Assembly: GCF_016920785.2 (NCBI RefSeq)
Contig: NW_024609837.1
Span: forward strand, 50,153,609 to 50,217,608
Direction: 5' to 3'
Length of the DNA stretch: 64,000 nucleotides
Origin: Ixodes scapularis
Taxonomy: Eukaryota > Arthropoda > Arachnida > Ixodida > Ixodidae
Under the pieces are notes generated by a model, which saw nothing but the letters and a program-made list of their open reading frames with translations, was not told the origin of the DNA and ran no database searches. The first letter of the stretch is position 1, and every line of letters begins with the position of its first letter. Positions 29,283 through 41,462 of the stretch are shown here, piece after piece. Made by a program: the position numbers and the translations under genes.

Positions 29283-30970
29283 AGAGTCTGCATGGGAGGC
29301 CAAGTTGAGGGGGAGAGGGAGACTAAGTCGGCCCCTGTAGCCAGGCAAACAGTTAATCAATCCACTTGAGCCGGCGCTTGACTGGTGGCATGTGCTAAAT
29401 CTAGTGCCGGATATAATAAAATACCACATATTGAATACTGATTAACAGTGTAAGCCAAGCTTGATCATGCTGACAAAGACTGGCAAGCAGATAATCGGCG
29501 TTCGTCTGCGGGGCCCCTGGTCAAAAGTCTTCCTGTTGCGTCTGCCATTCCTTACGCTTTGGATAAGCTCGCCTCTCACTTCTAACAGCCGTGGAAAAAG
29601 AGAAAGGCGTCTGAACGACACTGCCTCGCCACAAATAAAGTGTGTCCAAGATTCGCTCCCATTTCCGAAAAACGCCGTGAGATGGCGCAGCATGACATGC
29701 CCACACGCTTTCAAGGTCGCCAGGCGCGCGCTCCTTCGAACGCCGCGCTAAAGGGTCTCCCTTCGCGGGAAGAGGACACGCCGTCCCTCGCTAGCTCCAG
29801 TTGGTAAAGCACTTGGCACCTGAATTCGCGCATATCATTGCGGACAAAGGCGCGCATACCCCCGCACCTGCCTTTCAACTAAATCGCGAAGAGTCGCTAG
29901 CTTAGAGACAGTTGCAAACGGGCACCTTTCGCAACCTCGCGCTATTTCATAAATTCTCCCCCTCAAACTATAAACCTAAGACACACAACCTGACTCTGCC
30001 AAGGCAACTCACGACCTGTACCCTCCCTCCCACCTCCCGACCCATCCCTAGAAAACTGGGAAGCCGTTCTGTTCAGCCCCTCGGCCGACGACCAGCAGAA
30101 ACTGATCGGCAGAGTGAGGAAGGCGGCAGACATCGTTGGGTAGGTAGGAAGGCGGCAGAGGTAGGAAGGCGGCAGACATCGTTGGGTCCCTGAACTGAGG
30201 GCACCGCCGATACGGGCAAAATAGTCTTTTCTCTCTCTGGCGCACTCTGTCAAGGTGTTGAGTTCAACTCTTGCCAGGAAACTCAACCGAAAAGACCAAT
30301 TTTGCGTTAAAAAAAAGCGGGTCGCTCGCGTGCAGTTAGTAACTTCTCGCCTGTCTGTAAATGTTTTACCAACACCACATTTCAATTCCTACCATCCTTC
30401 TTGCCGAGAGTTCCTAAGCGGTGTAGCGGGAGCGGTATGGGCGTCGGCACGAGGACGCATCCGTCGCGGGCGGAGACGGGCAATTCCGGACCGGAATCGG
30501 TTTACAAGTTGCCGGAGGATCGGGGTTTTGACGGTCGGCGGCCGTGCGTGAAGTTGGCGGCTTCGGAGGACGCGGGCAGGCTAGGCACGCTGTTTGCGTG
30601 CCAGCACGACGCCTGGCAAGCCGAGCGTGACGCAGCGGTTCCGGTGACCCCGGAGGTGACGGTCACCGGTCAGGTGGACCAGCGTTGCAGGAAACGGGCC
30701 ACAACAATGGCCGACGAACGGACCTGCCTTCTTTTTCTCAATTTGTTTGCTTTGTAACGGGTTTTCTTTGTTTTCAATGCGAGGTGGCACGAATAAGCAG
30801 GGTCACAGAAAGGGACGCTTTTGGCTTGTTATGTTAATCATGCGCTCCACACATCTCTCCTCTAGAGCCATTAACCGATTTGTTTCCTTTAATGCCGAAG
30901 CCGCGACCGCACTACTAATGCATACACGATGCATTAGCAGTGCGGTCTCCCTAGTGTCTGCGGACACTAG
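29283..30970. other. Intergenic, small tandem repeats, no gene seen
   Basis: A 25-bp unit (ggaaggcggcagacatcgtt) recurs at 30118-30185. Around 30905-30970 two small perfect hairpins sit side by side (taatgcat type and ccctagtgtc type). No supported coding exon. Confidence 0.3.
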
Positions 30971-30989
30971 GGACTCCTAAAACTCCCTA

Positions 30990-31181
30990 GTGTCTGGGGC
31001 ATTAGGGAGCTTTAGGGAACCGTTTTTGCACATTCTTTACGGTACTATCGGCCCTCCGGTACGAACTGCGCATGTGCTATCGCAAAAGAATCGCGCATGC
31101 GCAGTTCGTACCGGAGGGCCCCTTGTACCGTATTGAATGCGCAAAAACAGTTCCCTAAATGTCCCTACTTTCTGAGGCGTG
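30990..31181. mobile_element. Foldback element with long arms
   Basis: Arms of about 90 bp run to a tiny centre near 31081. The inner arms ccctccggtacgaactgcgc and complement are perfect. The outer arms include tttagggaac-gtttttgc. Probably a young MITE. Confidence 0.6.
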
Positions 31182-31618
31182 TTGACGGTCCTGTTACGCT
31201 GGTCACCCGAAGACTGCCTTGCAGACATGTTCGAAGCTTGCAGACATACGAAGCTGCTACGGTATTTAGGGTGCTGTGTATGCGTCCACAGCTGGGTGAC
31301 CTTGCCCGTGTGATGAGCGCTGGGAGGGCGTACAACAAGCGCTTTGTAATGCTTCGCACTCTGTCCTAGTCTAGTGTAATGCGATGCCACGGTGTGAGGT
31401 TCAACTGCAGGGAATTACGGTTCGGCGTGTGTCCACCAGAATCGCGAGAAACAGATGAGCTCTAGCCCGTGGAGAGCGTCGGATGTTCCTTCTTTTGCTT
31501 CTTTTTGATGACACGAATCGAAAGGCCAGGTCACCGCCTCTTTCTATTGTTTTTATCTTACGCACATTCACTTTTTTTCTTTTAGAGCGCAGCTCTTAGG
31601 GGCCCGTTCCCGGCTTGA

Positions 31619-31620
31619 GC

Positions 31621-31663
<43 letters not shown>

Positions 31664-31665
31664 GC
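31619..31665. repeat. (GCCGTC)n microsatellite
   Basis: About seven hexamer copies, immediately before the CACGTG minisatellite. Confidence 0.85.
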
Positions 31666-31685
31666 GTAACCAAGGTCATCCCAAG

Positions 31686-32130
31686 GTCACGTGACCCCCA
31701 AGGTCACGTGACCCCTCCAGGTCACGTGACCCCTCCCAAGGTCATCTCAAGGTCACGTGACCCCACGTGACTCCCAAGGTCACGTGACCCCTCCCAAGGT
31801 CATCTCAAGGTCACGTGACCCCAAGACCCCACGTGACCCTTTGAAGGTCACGTGACCCCCAAGTCACGTGACCCCTCTGAGGTCACGTGACCCCCGAGGT
31901 CACGTGGTCTCCTCCCCAAAGGTCACGTGACCCCTCCCAAGGTCATCTCAAGGTCACGTGACCCCAAGGTGACCCCCACGTGACCCCCAGGTCACGTGAC
32001 CCCTCTGAGGTCACGTGACCCCTCTGAGGTCACGTGACCCCTCTGAGGTCACGTGACCCCCCGAGGTCACGTGACCCCCCTCCCCGAAGTCACGTGACAC
32101 CCCCCCCCCCCCCCGAGGTCACGTGACCGC
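31686..32130. repeat. CACGTG (E-box) minisatellite
   Basis: In about 445 bp the palindrome ggtcacgtgacc, with a cccctcccaa- or cccctctga-type spacer, recurs so that I count 22 CACGTG hexamers. gtcacgtgac is the preferred site of bHLH-zip factors such as USF, TFE3/MITF and Myc-Max. Binding is inferred, the repeat is directly visible. Confidence 0.85.
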
Positions 32131-32220
32131 CCCCCCGGAGCATATTAAAGAATGAGGGGAGGAGGAGGGGTCTACCCTCCCCTCAGTACCCTTCACTCCT
32201 CCTCCTCAAGAGCTGCGCTC

Positions 32221-34641
32221 CAATTCGGCGTTACAGGGATTTGTAAACGGCTTTCACTTTTTCAAAGGTTAATCGAGGAAGTTAGGGGGGATGCCGGCTT
32301 CGGTGTTTTAATTAATCGACCAGCAAACTCGGTCTTTGTCGTCCGTTTGGAGGACGGAGACGGCGTGTGTTCCTTGCTTCTGTGCCAGTTTCTTTTGGTT
32401 CTTTGCGTGCCGAAGTGAGGAGAAAGTGTCTTTGTTTCGGAGGATTGGACGTTCCCGATCCTTTCGCCTGGGACCGCGCGTGGGTGTGTGTGTCGCCTTG
32501 GATTCCCATTGTTCTCCGGGTACCCAACATTCTTCGGCGTCGCTGGAGCGCTCTGCAGCGTTTCTGCGCGGACACATCTGAGCACTCCGCCTCACTTTAA
32601 ACTACCCGTAATGTTTATTTTTGTTCGTATTCGCTCGATGCTATTCGCTAAATTTTAAGAGCGTGAAATGCTTCTGTCGCTAAAACCTTCAGTGTCAAAA
32701 GAAGCGAATTTTTTTTTTTCTAAAGCGTTTCGAAAACGGCATGCGCCAAGTTGATTGCGCCTCTTGGTCCAGCCGCGTCTAGGCGTCTTTCCGAGGTCAC
32801 GCTTCCGCGTCAACTTTCCTCACGCTCCAGCTGCGTCGCCCGCAGTGACGACGGTGCTTCACTTTAAGATACGACCGCAGCTGGCGGTACGAACCTACGA
32901 AGCCTAAAGCGCTCGATATCCTTACTTATCCAAGTACCGCCATCTTATATCCGTGCCGCGGGCGCTCCTATCGGATGCCGGCGACGCGTCGCCATTTTTG
33001 GTTCCAGCATCCGAACGCGTGGGACCGCCGGTGACGCGCCGCCGTTTTTGAGCAAGCTCATATTGGTCTACCATAGATGCCTGTGCCGCGCCGAACTAGA
33101 ATGGCGGCGACGCTCCGCCATTTTTGGCTTAAGTGCGTCCCAGCATACACCACCTTGGCGGTACATTTTTTTTTTTTTTTTTATAAAATTCAAATTTACC
33201 CAGCGCTTGAGGGAGCCAATAAAGCAACGCTAAATTCCCTCGTCCCGGCGTTTTTTTTTTTTGGCACTGGCGGTCGCACTGGCGTGGCATCCGCCAGTGC
33301 GTCGATGCCGAAAAGTACTGCACTGAACGCGCCACCGATAGAAGTCGGAGGTGAGTGCTCAAAATATTGTACCAGTTAGCAGCGATTAAATTTCCCTCCA
33401 GGTTTTTGCCGTTTTAGCTGCAGTACACCGAGAATATATATATATATATATATTTTTTTTTTTTGCGTTTCTAGTCGTCCACGACGATTAGATATAATGT
33501 GAACAAGGGTACGTGAAATAAGAAAATTGCAGAGAACGATCTGGAAGGCAGCTCTCCCCGGCTTAAAGATATTTATAAAAGTTTCTTTTTTTTCTGAGGA
33601 TCCCGTGTCGACGAGTGTCTTTTGTCGAGAACGGAGAACAGCAAAGTCCAGAGGGGCCCATTGCCGGAGCGAGTCGATGAATTATTCAACGATTCGAAAT
33701 CGGCGCATGAATACGTTTTAGCAATAGAAATTGAAATTTCCTTTCCAGCTTGATTATGCAGTAATTTTCGAAATAAGAAGGAGCCAGTCGCATTGTGACG
33801 GTAAACATAAGTTCACGGCTTTCTGTTATCGTGGAGGAAATCGGGGTTGAGGAAAACCGATAGAAGTAAGTTTTCGACAATTTCCAGCCACACCCGGCGG
33901 CGGAAATGAGCCCTCAGCTAAGCGTTGCAGATTATAAAATCGAGTCAATGTCAGCACTGCACAATATCAACATTAAGATAAATTAAGTTACGAAAAGTTA
34001 CAAACTGAAACAGCAATTCTCACGAGAAAACTTGCACGCACGTTGCAAGCCTACCCCATGTTCATCGACGGTACAGCGTTAAATTGGGTGCTCGCTCAAC
34101 TTACAAAATGTTCCGAGGACACTCGAGAATATAGGGGTGGGGGAAAGTCTTTTCGTTTTACGGACACAAACCCCTGCCGCCATAGGTCCTGGTCAGTTGG
34201 AAAGCGACGAGGCTTTAAAGCATTACAGCCGCAGTTGCGTCGTCGGATCCCGTGCGCAATACAGACGTTTTCCGATAACCTTCCGCACTTTCGGTTGTTA
34301 TTCGCGCTGTTTATTATCGAACAATGGTGTCCCGATGACCAGGGGATTGTCGTCATTGAATGCGCCAGCTCTAATTAGATCTGGAAGTAAAGAAAGAGAG
34401 AAACTGCGTAGAAAACGAGCGAACTTATTTTTTATTATTTATTTTTTATTTATTCATACTGTTGTCCTAATGGCCGTTACAAGGGTGGGTTATTAGTAAA
34501 ATAAAAAAAAAATTAAAAAATAATTGAGCAACACACGCGCCCGAGGCGTTCATCCGGGTCTTCCGCTCCTACCTAACAGGTTACAGGAGAAAAGCGGTGG
34601 TAGCCCTTTCCCCTTTTCTTTCTTGCCCCCTCTCGGTAAAA
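32221..34641. other. Intergenic, no gene seen
   Basis: GC-rich at left. Repeated cgccatttttgg-type segments occur near 32990, 33045 and 33115. (TA)n plus T run at 33434-33464. Frames here carry no recognisable domain. Confidence 0.3.
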
Positions 34642-34780
34642 CGGTGACAAGTTGAGAGTGAAGCTCCTGGCACCTCTTCCTACTTCGGCAGAGCGAACGC
34701 CAGAGAGGAGATGACCTCCTCTCCACCGTTCGCTCTGTCGAAGTGGAAAGAGGTGGGAGGAGCTTCAGTCTGGTCACCGC
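34642..34780. repeat. Foldback element
   Basis: Arms 34642-34709 and 34711-34779 pair with few mismatches. The core arm is gcagagcgaacg and complement. Confidence 0.55.
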
Positions 34781-34801
34781 GACTGTAGCTGTTTCCCATT
34801 C

Positions 34802-34970
34802 GGGAATTGTAGTAGACCGTTTCCGCAGCCCGCTAAGCACCCGGATAGCGCTCCGTAATCCGCCACAAGACCTTGAACTATGCAGACAAGGCTGGCGGCG
34901 CGCATGCGCAGCTGCGGCGTTTTCTGCAGGGATACCGTAGCGGAGGATAAAAACGGTCTACTACAATTCC
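34802..34970. mobile_element. Foldback MITE
   Basis: 169 bp. Ends gggaattgtagtagaccgtt and aacggtctactacaattccc are perfect inverse copies of 20 bp. The interior has only partial pairing. Confidence 0.6.
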
Positions 34971-36149
34971 CTATTGAGTCGGAGCACAGTCAGCGCTTCA
35001 ATCCGATGGAGGCCAACCAAGCAGTGCCAAAAAGTGTATTGCCACGGCTCTCGCTGTCTTCGCGCATTTGCTGTTACACCAATGAGGCATAGTTAATACG
35101 GTATGATCCCTCATTTTTTTTGCTCCGCGTTATTAATTTTAGCCGGTGGCAGCGACGGCGCGGAGACGACGAGCACCGCGATATGACGCACTTTTGGGGC
35201 TGCTTCATTGGCTTCGTCGGTTCCTAACCTCGGCTGCGGTCCGACCCGATGGAAAACGGAGCATAGTCTCTGCTCACTGTAATTTTTATCGGAGCTCAGC
35301 ACTATGACGTCACTGCACGCCTTCGTCTTGGCAGACATTCTCCGAGCGGCGTCTTTTCGTCGGAGCACTTTCTCCCGCGAGCGGTCTCTTTTTTTTCCGC
35401 GCGAGAAAATTGTTTAGGTAGGATAATCGCGGTGTCGTAGCGAGTGTCCTTAAAACGAGGACTTGGGGCCTTTTGCATTAGGAGTCGCTCTGCCGTGTCC
35501 TATAATCCTTTCTCCTTTTTTTCCTTTTTCTGCTTCTTCCTTCCGTAGTAGGATAACTCGGGAAACAGAAGAAGATAATAACAAAATGAAGCAAGACGAA
35601 GCGTATCGCGCGCACGACTTCCATTACCTCAGCGGCTCGCCGGAGTGTGTGCAACAGTGAATGGCTCGGAATGAACAATAAGAGGATTCGGGAATAGCTT
35701 GATTTTATTGCTGGCCGAGACGACTTTTGCTACGCTTCACTACCTTGTTCCCAACCCGCCCCCCCCTCTTTTTTTTCCTACTTTTGGTACCTTGTCTTGT
35801 TTTTTTTTTTCTTCTTTGGACCCGGTTTCTCAGAATCCGTGTTGTTTTTCTTGATTGATATTTATTGTACGCTGGCGAAACTAAGCTATAGCTTACGCCA
35901 GCCCGTTTGTATAAAAAGGAGCGTCCCTCGGCTTTGTGGCTTTGTTGTTTCGCTTTCTTGTTAACATCGTACCTCTATACATTTAACGGTCATATCATCC
36001 TCATATAAGTTACCGGTATGAAGGCTGCAACACACGTGCCATAAACTAAGTCGAAAATTGCTCGAAATTCGCAACACGAGAAAATTCTTTCACTCCCTTA
36101 AGACGGGCGTGTTTATTGCGCGCCAATTTGGGAAAAAAATAGTTTTGTT
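34971..36149. other. Intergenic, no gene seen
   Basis: T-rich and A-rich runs, no supported exon. A short inverted pair, acgctggcgaaactaagcta / tagcttacgccagc, is at 35871-35906. Confidence 0.3.
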
Positions 36150-36345
36150 GAAATGACGAAAATAATCCCTGGAGAAGGGGAACCAGAGGGATAAAGGACA
36201 AACACAAACTTCTACTGGTGCGCGACCGAAATAATACGCCTGGTCCGGATATCGAACCCGGGACCTCTCCATCTCCAGTGGAGCGCTCTACCAACTGAAC
36301 TAACAAGGGGTTAAACGTCAGTATACAGCAAACAGGTTTTATCAG
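36150..36345 (-). mobile_element. tRNA-derived SINE, copy 2
   Basis: Minus-strand copy of the SINE at 22389. The leader gctgataaaacctgtttgct, a head with A box tagttcagttggtagagc and intact B box ggttcgatatcc, anticodon stem ctcca/tggag, and the same tail (cttctccagggattatt). The B box is closer to consensus than in copy 1. Confidence 0.7.
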
Positions 36346-36532
36346 CTGCACACAAGCCTTGGCTGAGGTCAGGCCCGCGTATTTGCGATTTTCGTACTTT
36401 AAAGGGTGTCCGTACTTTTTAAGATGCATGTGTGTAGCTATTTTTGATTAAATCCAGAGTTTTCTGTACGTTTTTTGCGCATATGTACGAACCGGACAAA
36501 ATATTTATAAAAAAATTAACTTCGTACATTTA

Positions 36533-36692
36533 AGGCCGGTTCTCACATGCAGCGAAGCGCTGATGTAGCGCTCCTCACGTGCCATCAGCTACTTATCGGA
36601 TGCCATGAGCTGGTGAACGCTGTCGTCAGCACGCGCTTAGCGCGAGGCTAGGGCTACGCTTGTAGCGCTCCGCTGCATGTGTGAACGGGCCT
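36533..36692. mobile_element. Harbinger-type MITE with TTA duplication
   Basis: 160 bp. Ends aggccggttctcacatgcag and ctgcatgtgtgaacgggcct, with TTA at 36530-36532 and 36693-36695. Same terminal style as the element at 22793. Confidence 0.65.
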
Positions 36693-36695
36693 TTA

Positions 36696-37029
36696 GGGTT
36701 ATTTATTAATGCAAAAGCACTAACTGTCCCATGGAGCGAGCCGACGTCATCAGCTTTGAAGCCGCACCAAACGGCAGCTAAACTTCCCTCTCCCAATGCA
36801 GCGAAGTGAAGCCGCGATTTGAAGCCTCCCAGCTTTGAAGCCGCGTAGAAAGCCACGCAAAATGGCAGCTAAATTCACCTCTCCAAAATGAGCTAAGTGA
36901 AGCCGAAATCTAACGGGCAGGCTCACATTGGCTGGCGCGCGTCATAGTTTCAAGGAACAATGCTCCCATTGGCCGTTAAACGTCAATTTTAATGTGCGCC
37001 ACCCCATGGCGCTGCGGGCCCGCTCCGCA
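36696..37029. repeat. Dispersed repeat shared with 63560-63800
   Basis: taatgc-aa-gcactaactgtcc, atcagctttgaagccgc-ccaaacggc and gtagtttcaaggaac also occur in order at about 63570-63730. Family unknown. It includes internal near-duplicates of agctttgaagccgc. Confidence 0.5.
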
Positions 37030-37076
37030 TAGAGTTCCTGTATAGGCTCCCATAGGGAGCCTATACAGGAACTCTA
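37030..37076. repeat. 47-bp perfect palindrome from the tagagttcctg family
   Basis: tagagttcctgtataggctc joined through catag to its exact complement. It consists of just the two termini of the 27205/27511 elements, as if the interior were deleted. Confidence 0.7.
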
Positions 37077-38202
37077 GTTCCGCACAGAGCTGTCTTTTGA
37101 GAAAGTTTGTCCATATATTGGATTGAATAGGTGAGCATCTCGAGGCCAACCACAGGCCATGAAACAGCCCCTAGTTGGTTTGGTTAGAAACAGGCTTGTT
37201 GGCGAAAACGAGTGCGCGCTCGTTCGAAATGACGCCGCGTTGACGCCGACGCGAATCGCGCGCAGAAACGCTCCATGCGGGTCACGCTAATAAAATCTCC
37301 GAGGCGACATCCGTGAACGCGTGGAACTCTGTTGGCCATTTACCCAAGCCTCGAGGCCCCCACCTCCTTTCCCTCCACCGCTTAAACTAGGGGACAGTAT
37401 AAAGTCGCGGAAGAAGCATCGACGGCTTGTGTCTCGTTGCCGGCGGGCGCGCATTTGTGACTCGCTCGAAAAAAAGAGAAGGCCTATTAGGCCTTCTCTC
37501 GCCCGCTGATTTTACTCCGTCGGGAAACAACTATCCGTTACACGGGTTGGTGCCCGGACATGAACCCAGTTTGAGTTGTCTCGTTCCCGAGGGCAAGAGC
37601 CGCCTCGTTGTCATAAGTTATGCTTTAACGAATGCGGCCGTCGGCGTACAGTATTACGGAGGTGCGATAAAGACTCGTCAGCAGACGCCTTCTCTTAGAT
37701 TTGTCGGTCACACTAGTTGTTATTACGTCATACAAAGGACAGTAGACAGACATTTTCTGTTTCTTCTTTGTATGACTGTCACATTAGACATACAAAAGCT
37801 GCCCGAGGCATCTTCGAAGCGATATTTATGAAGTGTACATGTTTTTAATTCTTTCATGATTTCTGCAGCGAAGGCCGCGTGCTTTTTCTATGATGTATGA
37901 GCAGCGTTTTCGGATGACGTCAATCCGCGTATTGGTCGTTACACGTGAGCGTGATGAGGCGCTTTTGTACGACGCGCGTTCCAAGGTGTCGCGCGATTCC
38001 TCGGACTACGCGCATTTGGCACGCGCCGCACAGCTTGTAACGACAAAATGGTGGATGATTTCAGGTCGGCGAAAACTCGCTCGTAGACGCGATTCCGAGG
38101 CATGACCCGGCGTGCAAAAAACGCAGCCTGCCGAGCTCGAGAATTCCGCCGAAGCGGAACGAACACCTGCAGTGGGCGACCAGAAATAATCTTTTCCCTT
38201 CT

Positions 38203-38233
<31 letters not shown>

Positions 38234-38264
38234 GGGGGAGAGAGGGGAGAGGACCATGTACAGG
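37077..38264. other. Intergenic, no gene seen
   Basis: A perfect hairpin agagaaggcctattaggcct lies near 37478-37501. A G run of about 25 bases precedes the next element (38213-38238). The frame 37427-37831 has no recognisable domain. Confidence 0.3.
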
Positions 38265-38268
38265 TGTA

Positions 38269-38711
38269 CAGGGTGTCACAAAAGAAGATTTACACGGTGT
38301 TTTTTACCGCAAAAATGAACTAGGCATCGCCGAACGCTCATTCTCCTCCCAAAGGTAGCGCTAGAGGTCACAACCAGATGTTAAAGTTTCAGCCCGATCC
38401 GATGACTTAATCAAAAGTTATAACTGATTTTCGGAAAATTTCAACGGGAAAATGGCGGCCGACGGAGTTTTCGAATACATGGGGCTCTATGGCACCAGAA
38501 ATCGCAAACGGGCAGAAATGGGGTCCATTATCCCATTGAAATTTTCAGAAAATCACTAATAACTTCTGATTAGGTTATCGGATCGGGCTGAAACTTTGGC
38601 GTCTGGTTGTGACCTCTAGCTCTACCTATGGGCGGAGAATGAGCGTTCGGCGATGCCTAGTTCATTTTTGCGGTAAAAAAGACCGTGTAAATTTTCTTTC
38701 CCGACACCCTG
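38269..38711. mobile_element. Foldback element with TGTA flanks
   Basis: 443 bp, arms of about 200 bp. The ends cagggtgtcacaaaagaaga and complement (tctttcccgacaccctg) are flanked by TGTA at 38265-38268 and 38712-38715. CAGGGTGTC-type ends occur in many animal DNA transposons. The superfamily is uncertain. Confidence 0.65.
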
Positions 38712-38715
38712 TGTA

Positions 38716-39671
38716 TACTCAAATGAGCAGACTGTGGAGAGAGGAGGACAGAAATGGTGTTCAATCTTTCAATCCGGAGTGTCACTCGTACATGCCTGAC
38801 GAACGATTTGCCGACGGAGTGCCGAGGACACGGACCATCGAAGCCATTTCGATGGCGTGTGAATGTCACGTGATCTTCGAGAGGAACGCAGCTACCACAA
38901 CCACGTTCGGGCAGCCTAGTCACGTGATGCGGTCGCGGCACTGGATTGGCTGGAATGGCTAGTAGCGTCTGTGCAGCCCATCGCTGGAAGGGGCCTTCCG
39001 CATGGGTACGCTCTCGATTGGACTCTACCCGCTAAAACGAAGGACGGAGAGAGCGAGAGCTGGATGCGCTAGATCTCCTTATTTGGAAAAGAAGGGAAGG
39101 GGGGGGATGTTTCTATCTGCGTGTTATGTGAAAGCGCTCGTTCGGCTGCTGCTAACTCTCTCTCGAGCTTTCCCAGTTTGATGACGGAAAGGCCGGTAGC
39201 GGCTACTCGCCGGGCGGTTGGAGAGGAACTCATTTGGAATTCGTCCTGAGTGGATCTCGCTCCGTGAATTCGGTGTGCGCAGTTCGCGGCTCTGATGAGT
39301 CCGCGGCTCTCCCTGTTTGGATTGCGAGCCCCGCGTTTGTTGCTCCTCAACTCCCCGTTGTTCGAGTGCGTTTCTATGCGGAGCATGTGTCGGTAAGCGT
39401 GAGTGTGGGCGGAGCGGGTTTTTGGGACGCTGTCGGCCGTTGTTGGAGATAGGGTTCGTTCGATAGGGATCGATGGGTCGTCTCATGCTGCATTTACTCC
39501 TAAAGATGGACGCGAGGACAAGCTGTTACGAGCACGGACGTGCAGGCTGGTTGACCCTGTCGACGCTGGTGCCGCTGCCGGAATTTCCGATATGCGGGAA
39601 GGCATGGTCTTGCTCTACGCCGCCACCATTAACTAGGGAAGAAAGGTAAAAAACGCAGGCGAGCTGGTGAA
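38716..39671. other. Intergenic, no gene seen
   Basis: CpG-rich in part. Several cacgtga motifs. No supported exon. Confidence 0.3.
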
Positions 39672-40120
39672 TGACATTCATAGTGACCCTGAGACGTAGG
39701 AACAATAAAAAAAGTGACAGAACAACGAAGTCCCTAACACAGCTTGAAACGTATTGAAGAACCATCGCCTGATATACATGTCTCAGACATCTTTCACAAT
39801 TCAATCGACCTCCTCGCCCTCTATACAGTGTATCCTAACTTTCAACCTATACCGACAACCGCACACAATTGCTGTTCGTGTCCTTTTATGCTTCGGGTGT
39901 GTATACTTGCGTGATTCGGGTGTTTACGCGGTTATCGGCATAGGTTGAAAAGTTAGGGTACACTTTGTAGTGGGCGAGGAGGTCGTTTGAATTGTGAAAG
40001 AGGTCTGGGACATCCATATCAGGCGATGGTTGTTCAATAAATTTCCAGCTGTGTTCGAGGCTTCGTTGTTCTGTCCGTTTGTTTATTGTTCCAACGTCTT
40101 AGGGTTACTATGGAGATCAT
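39672..40120. mobile_element. Foldback element with arms of about 200 bp
   Basis: The left arm from atgacattcatagtgaccct and the right arm to agggttactatggagatcat pair through gaaccatcgcctgatat, tttcacaattcaa-cgacct and aacctat-ccgac. A truncated relative is at 20330. Confidence 0.7.
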
Positions 40121-40162
40121 TAAATAATTATAATCAACAATTTAGTTTATATGATCTCTTAA

Positions 40163-40563
40163 AGGGGGTGCAACGATTTTAAGATTAAAAGAATTTTCGT
40201 CTCGTCATTTTTGCGTTGTTTATCGTGTCCCGGAGTATACAGAAAATATCTTCTTCATTAAAGAATGTCGCGATTCCTCTGCATAATCGCAAAGCAAAAG
40301 TCGAGCTTTTTAATTTACCTGCAGCCGCGAGTGGCAGCCGAAGGAACTACGGCGAGAGCCTCACGTGACCTCGCTCGGCTCTAAGCTGCAACATAACGCC
40401 TGCTAATGCCAGCAGAGAGAGGGAGAGGAAGGGTCCTCCGAGAGAACACACAGGAAGCTACACGGCACCCCGAATTACGTCACTAGGAGGGGGACCAGAT
40501 GTGACCCTGAATGTGAGTTGAGTCGAGGGTTGCCAGAAATGCCAATATATATATATATATATA

Positions 40564-40613
<50 letters not shown>

Positions 40614-40740
40614 TTCGCAACAACTAGGACACGTAGGCTAAATCGGTTTTCTGTTCTTTACTTTAGAAATGTCATAGTTCAACTCCCACAATTGTTTGAC
40701 CGAAGTCCGGAAATCGTTGCACCCCCCCCCCCCCCCTGCT
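40163..40740. mobile_element. TTAA-flanked MITE, copy 1
   Basis: Ends agggggtgcaacgatttt and aaatcgttgcacccc...gct, with TTAA at 40159-40162 and 40741-40744. A second copy (49546-50060) aligns along its length. This copy has gained (TA)n (40543-40605) and a C run near the right end. Confidence 0.75.
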
Positions 40741-40744
40741 TTAA

Positions 40745-41462
40745 TGACCCCGTCAGGCACATTATTAACGTGCTAACGTTTTTATCGCGGCCGTCAGTCC
40801 TTGCTTTACCACTTCTCTGTACTTTTACTTGCTTCAGGTTGCTCCATGTCTTGCTTCTCCTTCGTCGCCCATACCGGATGTGTGAAGCACGTGGATGGGC
40901 ACTTGGGGAAAACGGCACACATAAGCCCCGTGAACATGAAGTGGCGCCACCTGACGGCTCCTCGCCGTGACGTAAGGAACGAGTATCACGTGGCCGCCTC
41001 TGGGCACGCAGGTTGAGGTATATCGTTCGCAATTCACGTTTAATTCGCTATTTCCAACGAAAGTGTAGGGTTGCTTATGACTTATATTTACGTAGTACTT
41101 CGTATCAAAATTAAACTCAAGCAGAGCGACAACAGTGGCGTCACAACCTAGGGAACAGGACCGATTGACACAGCTACCTTCATGTTATCGTACCAAATCG
41201 GTCGTTGTCGTTACTTCGGAGGCTTGTAAAGTGTCAAAAGATATATATTCTAAAACGGCACTTTTCCCGGACATTTTTTTTTTTTTTTTTTGCCAGCCTT
41301 TTGGAAGCAGACAGAGTAGGCAGAAAGGAATCGCGAGGACTTTTGAGCAGGCGTCGAGCTTAGCATTCCGATCGCCGTTTTTTTTTCGCCTTTGCTGGCG
41401 CGGCTCTGAAGCTGCTTTGACCCGTGAAAGCTGATCGAGTGTTGAAATAGCACGCACGTGCG
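40745..41462. other. Intergenic up to the assembly gap
   Basis: No supported gene. A T run at 41275-41291. Confidence 0.3.

Larger units (their letters stand above)
31585..32220. repeat. Possible element bounded by GAGCGCAGCTCTT inverted ends
   Basis: gagcgcagctctt at 31585-31597 and aagagctgcgctc at 32208-32220 are perfect inverse copies. Between them lie a (GCCGTC)n tract and the CACGTG minisatellite. I read this as a non-autonomous element that has picked up satellites. The boundary is inference. Confidence 0.4.

Noticed and set aside
37478..37501. Hairpin followed by pyrimidines as a bacterial-type terminator
   Set aside because: The sequence is eukaryotic and no gene ends there. It is just a short palindrome.
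37427..37831. 134-codon plus-strand frame as a gene
   Set aside because: No recognisable domain, no poly(A) or splice context, and it crosses a palindrome. Chance open frame in GC-rich DNA is as likely.
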